64,000 nucleotides of DNA from Callipepla californica brunnescens (taxonomy: Eukaryota; Chordata; Aves; Galliformes; Odontophoridae). The stretch lies in assembly GCA_023055505.1 (NCBI GenBank), contig JALIRH010000044.1, forward strand, positions 2,852,001 to 2,916,000. The letters run 5' to 3'. Numbering within the stretch: the stretch's first letter is position 1; every line of letters begins with the position of its first letter. A model generated the notes under the pieces. That model did not search any database. It saw only the letters and a program-made list of their open reading frames with translations, and had not been told where the DNA came from. Positions 61,343-64,000 of the stretch are shown piece after piece. The translations under genes were made by a program, and so were the position numbers.

Positions 61343-62390
61343 GGTGGACTACTTGGTAGATAAAAGAGTTGATTGGGTGGTCACAGCCAGAGGGCTGTGG
61401 TCAGTTGCTTTATGTCCAGGTGGAGGCCTGTCATGAGTGGTATCCTCTAGGGTTCTACTCTGGGACCAGTGTTCTTTAACATCTTTATCAGTGATTATGG
61501 GATTGAGTGCATCCTCAGCAAGTTTGCTGTTGATGCCAAGCTAAGTGATGTAGCTGACACAAAAGGAGAGAAGGCCACCCAGAGGGACCTGAACAGGCTT
61601 GAAAAGTGAGCCTGCGTGAACATAATGAAGTTCAACAAGAATGAGTGCAAGGTGTTGCACTTGAATTGGGGCAATCCCAGATCTTCTCCCAGTACAGACT
61701 GGGAGAATAACTTGAGAAGCCCAGTTGAGAAGGACTTGAGGTTCCTGGTGGATGAAAAGCTGGATGCAAGCAAACTGTGTCTGCTTGCAGCCTATAGGCC
61801 AAGTGTATCCCAGGCTGATTTACTTAAAGAGGGGTAGCAGCAGGGAAAGGGAGATGATTGTTTCCCCCCCTTTTTGGGGGGGAGACGGGGGAAGACATGA
61901 GGGCCCCATCTGGAGTACTGTATCCAGGCCCGAGGCCCCCAACCCTGGAAAAATGTGGAGCTGTTGGAATGGATCCAGAGCATGGTACCTCACCTATGGA
62001 GATAAACTGAGGGAGCTGGGCTTGTTTAGCTTTGAGAAGAGACTTCAGGGAGACCTCATTGCAGCCGTTTGATACTTAAAAGGAAGCTTAAACACAGGAG
62101 CGAGACTGAGTTTTTACAGAGGTAGATAGTGACAGGACAAGAGGGAACGGTTTTAAACTGAAAGAGAGGAGGTTTAGGTTACATATTAGGAGGAAATGTA
62201 TTACTCAGAGGGTGGTGAGGCACTGGAACAGGTGAGGTGGTCCAGAGAAGCTGTGGATGCCCAATCCTTGGAGTTGTTTTAACAAGGTTCAATGGGGCCC
62301 TGGGCAGCCTGATCTAGGGTTAGCAACCTTGCCCATAGCAGGTGATCTTTTAAAAAAAAAGTCCCTTCCAACCCAAGCCATTCCATGAGT
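61343..62390 (+). mobile_element. CR1 retrotransposon, about 1 kb, 5'-truncated, antisense to FAS
   Basis: Inactive copy of the CR1 non-LTR retrotransposon, covering the C-terminal part of the reverse transcriptase ORF and the 3' UTR. Recognisable stretches in order are a remnant of the LGPVLFN region near 61460, the catalytic block near 61520, NIMKFN-KCKVLHL near 61620-61660, EKDL-FLVDEKLD near 61730-61770 and LRELGLFSFEKR-LQGDLIAA near 62005-62070. The 3' UTR ends with the CCCTTCCAACCC type tail and a degenerate CATTCCATGA. The catalytic FADD motif reads FAVD, and an in-frame TGA follows near 61609, so the copy is dead. A C7-T5-G7 hairpin interrupts it at 61863-61883. Minus-strand frames across it are antisense shadows. 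Confidence 0.95.
61863..61883. repeat. C7-T5-G7 perfect hairpin inside CR1
   Basis: Seven C, five T and seven G in a row form an inverted repeat with a T5 loop, extended by one T:A pair. It replaces the expected CR1 coding sequence in the stretch before the LEYC-type motif, so it looks like a local rearrangement or slippage product after insertion. It could also be an assembly artefact, because such sequence is hard to read. Confidence 0.8.
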
Positions 62391-62414
62391 AATATATATA
62401 TTCAGAATCAATTA

Positions 62415-62887
62415 GGTGTAGATCATACAAAAATTTATTTTGTTGTTGTTGAAGCATTCTTCCTGGTGTATTTCATAGACTCTTAATGCCAGAGTTTTTA
62501 CTTGGAAAAATGCACCATTCCATAATTACAACGTAATTGAAACACTACACTGAGTCAGCGTGCAGGACTAACACATCTAAGTTAAACCTAACAGTGACTG
62601 CTTAGCTCTTTTTGTAACACCTCCTATAGCTGAACTCTTCCACTGTTATGTTTAATAAGCCATACATCTTCTCTGTCCCATTTTTAACAATCAAAACCAA
62701 CAGTTAAGACTTTTTTTTTTTTTTTTAAAGGAAACGTACCTAAACAAAAATCCTAACTATTCCTCATTTTTTTTTGTGGTAAATACCCAAAAAAACTCCC
62801 TGAGCTGTTAACAAAATGGCCTTAGAACCTTTGCTATTCATAGTATTAAAAATACTGAGTTAGGAATAATTTTCTTATGATACTATG
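62415..62887 (-). other. FAS: Probable FAS 3' untranslated region
   Basis: Sequence downstream of the FAS stop codon on the minus strand. It contains an ATTAAA at 62651-62656 and a canonical AATAAA at 62434-62439, either of which could serve for polyadenylation; cleavage about 20 nt past the distal one would fall near 62415. In the transcript sense there is an A16 tract at 62711-62726, seen as T16 on the plus strand. The distal boundary is an inference from the hexamer position; no cDNA evidence is available here. Confidence 0.6.
62434..62439 (-). promoter_or_regulatory. Candidate FAS poly(A) signal AATAAA
   Basis: Canonical hexamer on the minus strand, about 450 nt beyond the FAS stop codon. 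The region just past it, at about 62350-62390 on the minus strand, is G/T-rich (GGCTTGGGTTGG), as expected for a downstream element, and comes from the tail of an antisense CR1 copy. The ATTAAA at 62651-62656 is the alternative proximal signal. Confidence 0.5.
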
Positions 62888-63303
62888 CTATGTCTCTTCC
62901 AAACTATCAGGGCAGGTTTTACTTAGCTCAGCATTATTGCAATAAGATTTTCCACCTTCCTGACTGCAGGTTTTGCTTTGATCCGTTTTATCATTATAAG
63001 TCAGTCTCTTTTCCTGATGGCTGGAAGCAGCTGCCTTCAGTTTTTCCTCAATTTTATCAGCTACTGCACGCATTTTTAAATCTCTCAGGCTGCTTATTAG
63101 GGTTCTATAGGCTTCTTTCATTCCATGTCTTTGATACCACCTCTGGAAGAGCTTAATCTTCTGTTCAGATGTATTAAGCCAATTATCCCGGAGAACGTCA
63201 TCTATGGTAGGTTCTGGTAGTAGGTGATGACGAACAAATGCCATTACTTCATCTAGTGTCATCTCCTCCACAATGTCAGGGATATGGTGGCTCAGGTCAA
63301 CAT
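62888..63303 (-). CDS. FAS: FAS (TNFRSF6/CD95) last coding exon: death domain and C-terminal tail (partial gene)
   Basis: This is the last coding exon of the FAS death receptor, whose cytoplasmic death domain recruits FADD to start caspase-8 signalling after Fas ligand binding. On the minus strand a pyrimidine-rich acceptor ending TTCTAG at 63304 precedes a phase-1 exon start; the split Asp codon begins the series DVDLS, exactly as at the human exon boundary. The exon encodes 138 residues and ends at TAG (62888-62890). Residues 1 to about 90 align with the human domain without gaps by eye: DVDLS at 1-5, MTL at 15-17, FVR at 23-25, EQK at 47-49, W56, HG at 60-61, KEAY at 63-66, TLI at 68-70. 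From about residue 91 a 48-residue Ser/Thr/Lys-rich tail diverges completely; human has only about 20 residues there. The ATG at 63313 lies in the intron and is not a start. Ligand-binding and transmembrane exons lie beyond the right edge. Assignment is very secure because of the DVDLS start, the gapless domain and the conserved intron phase. Confidence 0.96.
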
Positions 63304-63776
63304 CTAGAAGCATAAAAAGAAATGAATGCTCTTGACGCTGACATCTGTTTGCTGGCTTTGTGTGTTTTTTGTTGTTTTGTTTTTTTTCTTCTTTTTAATC
63401 ATCTATATTCAGAGCTGTTACTTCTATTTAAAACAGACCAAGTTTCAGATATTCATGACTCCATGTTTTAAGTGTGATTTTTGCACTGTGTAGCTGCCTT
63501 CTGGCACCTGAAATAGAGACTGTTTTCTCTCTCTTGCTCAAAACAGCACTGAGAAAAGAACAAGACAGATCTTTTGTTACTATATAGTCTTGAAGCTTGT
63601 ACTGTTCTCCTGTTGAGTGTTATCACTGTGTTTTTGCCCGTGAACGTAAGATGGGTCCTGTTTCTGTGATTGCACTGCTGGCTGCAGGGCTACTCCATTA
63701 TTAGAATTATCCATGATTCTGGAAATCTATCTTGCTGCCTCCTGGTGTCCATTATGTATACGGAATAGAAATGTAC
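63304..63776 (-). other. FAS: FAS intron before the terminal exon (proposed)
   Basis: Non-coding sequence between the candidate micro-exon and the terminal FAS exon. It ends at a T-rich acceptor tract (63305-63330 on the minus strand) and contains a T/G-rich low-complexity stretch on the plus strand at about 63362-63397. A 44-codon minus-strand frame beginning MDNSNNG near 63714 is open, but I found no donor giving the required phase next to it, so I leave it as intron. Sequence to the right of 63796 is presumed to be the preceding FAS intron. Confidence 0.6.
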
Positions 63777-63796
63777 CTGTTGTCAGTAGTTGCTTC
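63777..63796 (-). CDS. FAS: Candidate 20-nt FAS micro-exon preceding the death-domain exon
   Basis: Mammalian FAS has a very short exon (about 25 nt) just before the death-domain exon; it enters in phase 2 and leaves in phase 1. Here, on the minus strand, a good acceptor (TTTCTTTATAG, AG at 63797-63798) and donor (ACAG followed by GTAC at 63773-63776) enclose 20 nt. Read in the phase needed to rebuild the Asp of DVDLS, it encodes KQLLTT plus one base at each end, with no stop. The phases match the mammalian exon and the implied intron to the death-domain exon is 473 nt. The same frame stays open upstream through FLPEEEFLYR, so a longer exon using another acceptor is possible. Not proven: tiny exons with acceptable splice sites also arise by chance. 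Confidence 0.4.
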
Positions 63797-64000
63797 CTAT
63801 AAAGAAATTCCTCCTCAGGCAAAAATTTAATGGCACCACTGAGTGCCTTAAGCACGTGATGACATGGCATTTCTATAATAAGCATTCACAGTTGTGCCAG
63901 AGTGACAGCTCTACAAAATGGCAGGGTCTACACAAAAAATACCCTTTCTTTAGCATAGAATTTTTCTGTATTTTTATTTTACTGAAGTTTGAGAAATTAC

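Noticed and set aside
61495..61773. 92-codon minus-strand frame
   Set aside because: Antisense shadow of the CR1 reverse transcriptase region.
62890..63156. 88-codon plus-strand frame
   Set aside because: It is the reverse of the FAS death-domain exon; the minus strand is clearly the coding one.
1..64000. Operons, CRISPR arrays, tRNA or rRNA genes, phage or plasmid modules
   Set aside because: Sequence composition, CR1 repeats and the FAS exon show a bird nuclear genome; no such features are visible.

Overview
The window is 64 kb of vertebrate nuclear DNA, almost certainly avian. It carries at least eight fragments of CR1 non-LTR retrotransposon, the main interspersed repeat of birds, is moderately AT-rich with long A/T homopolymers, and has no long open reading frames. 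The only gene I can name is at the extreme right edge: the last coding exon of FAS (TNFRSF6/CD95), on the minus strand, holding the cytoplasmic death domain and the stop codon. A 20-nt candidate for the preceding FAS micro-exon lies about 0.5 kb further right. The rest of FAS is outside the window.

Left of FAS, roughly 61 kb looks like an intergenic desert on the 3' side of the gene. In mammals the next gene past FAS is CH25H, also after a long gene-free interval. No CH25H-like single-exon frame is present here, so the window probably sits wholly inside the bird equivalent of that interval (synteny inference). The longest frames (188, 146, 142 and 127 codons) are about what chance gives in this much DNA, and none resembles a protein I know.

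Layout: 1-4.1 kb, AT-rich unique DNA with a T32 tract; 4.1-5.3 kb, a GC-richer block with a minus-strand CR1; 5.3-12.2 kb, unique DNA with an LTR-like TATA/AATAAA pair near 6.5 kb; 12.2-12.45 kb, a plus-strand CR1; 12.5-22.2 kb, unique DNA with small GC-richer islands; 22.25-23.17 kb, a 0.9-kb minus-strand CR1; 23.2-50.4 kb, a long stretch with almost no recognisable repeats, some of it resembling conserved non-coding DNA; 50.4-54 kb, a CR1 cluster (an internally deleted copy, a tail-to-tail pair and another fragment); 57.1-57.9 kb, a small GC/CpG-richer island; 61.34-62.39 kb, a 1-kb CR1 antisense to FAS that ends close to the proposed FAS poly(A) signal; 62.4-64 kb, the FAS 3' UTR, terminal exon and intron.

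I see no operon, CRISPR array, mobile gene cassette or other new multi-gene system. The observations most worth checking are the extended C-terminal tail of FAS, the FAS micro-exon candidate, the CR1 next to the FAS poly(A) site, and a few short open segments with good splice sites (notably 43494-43563 and 60799-60828) that could be exons of an unannotated transcript or could be chance.
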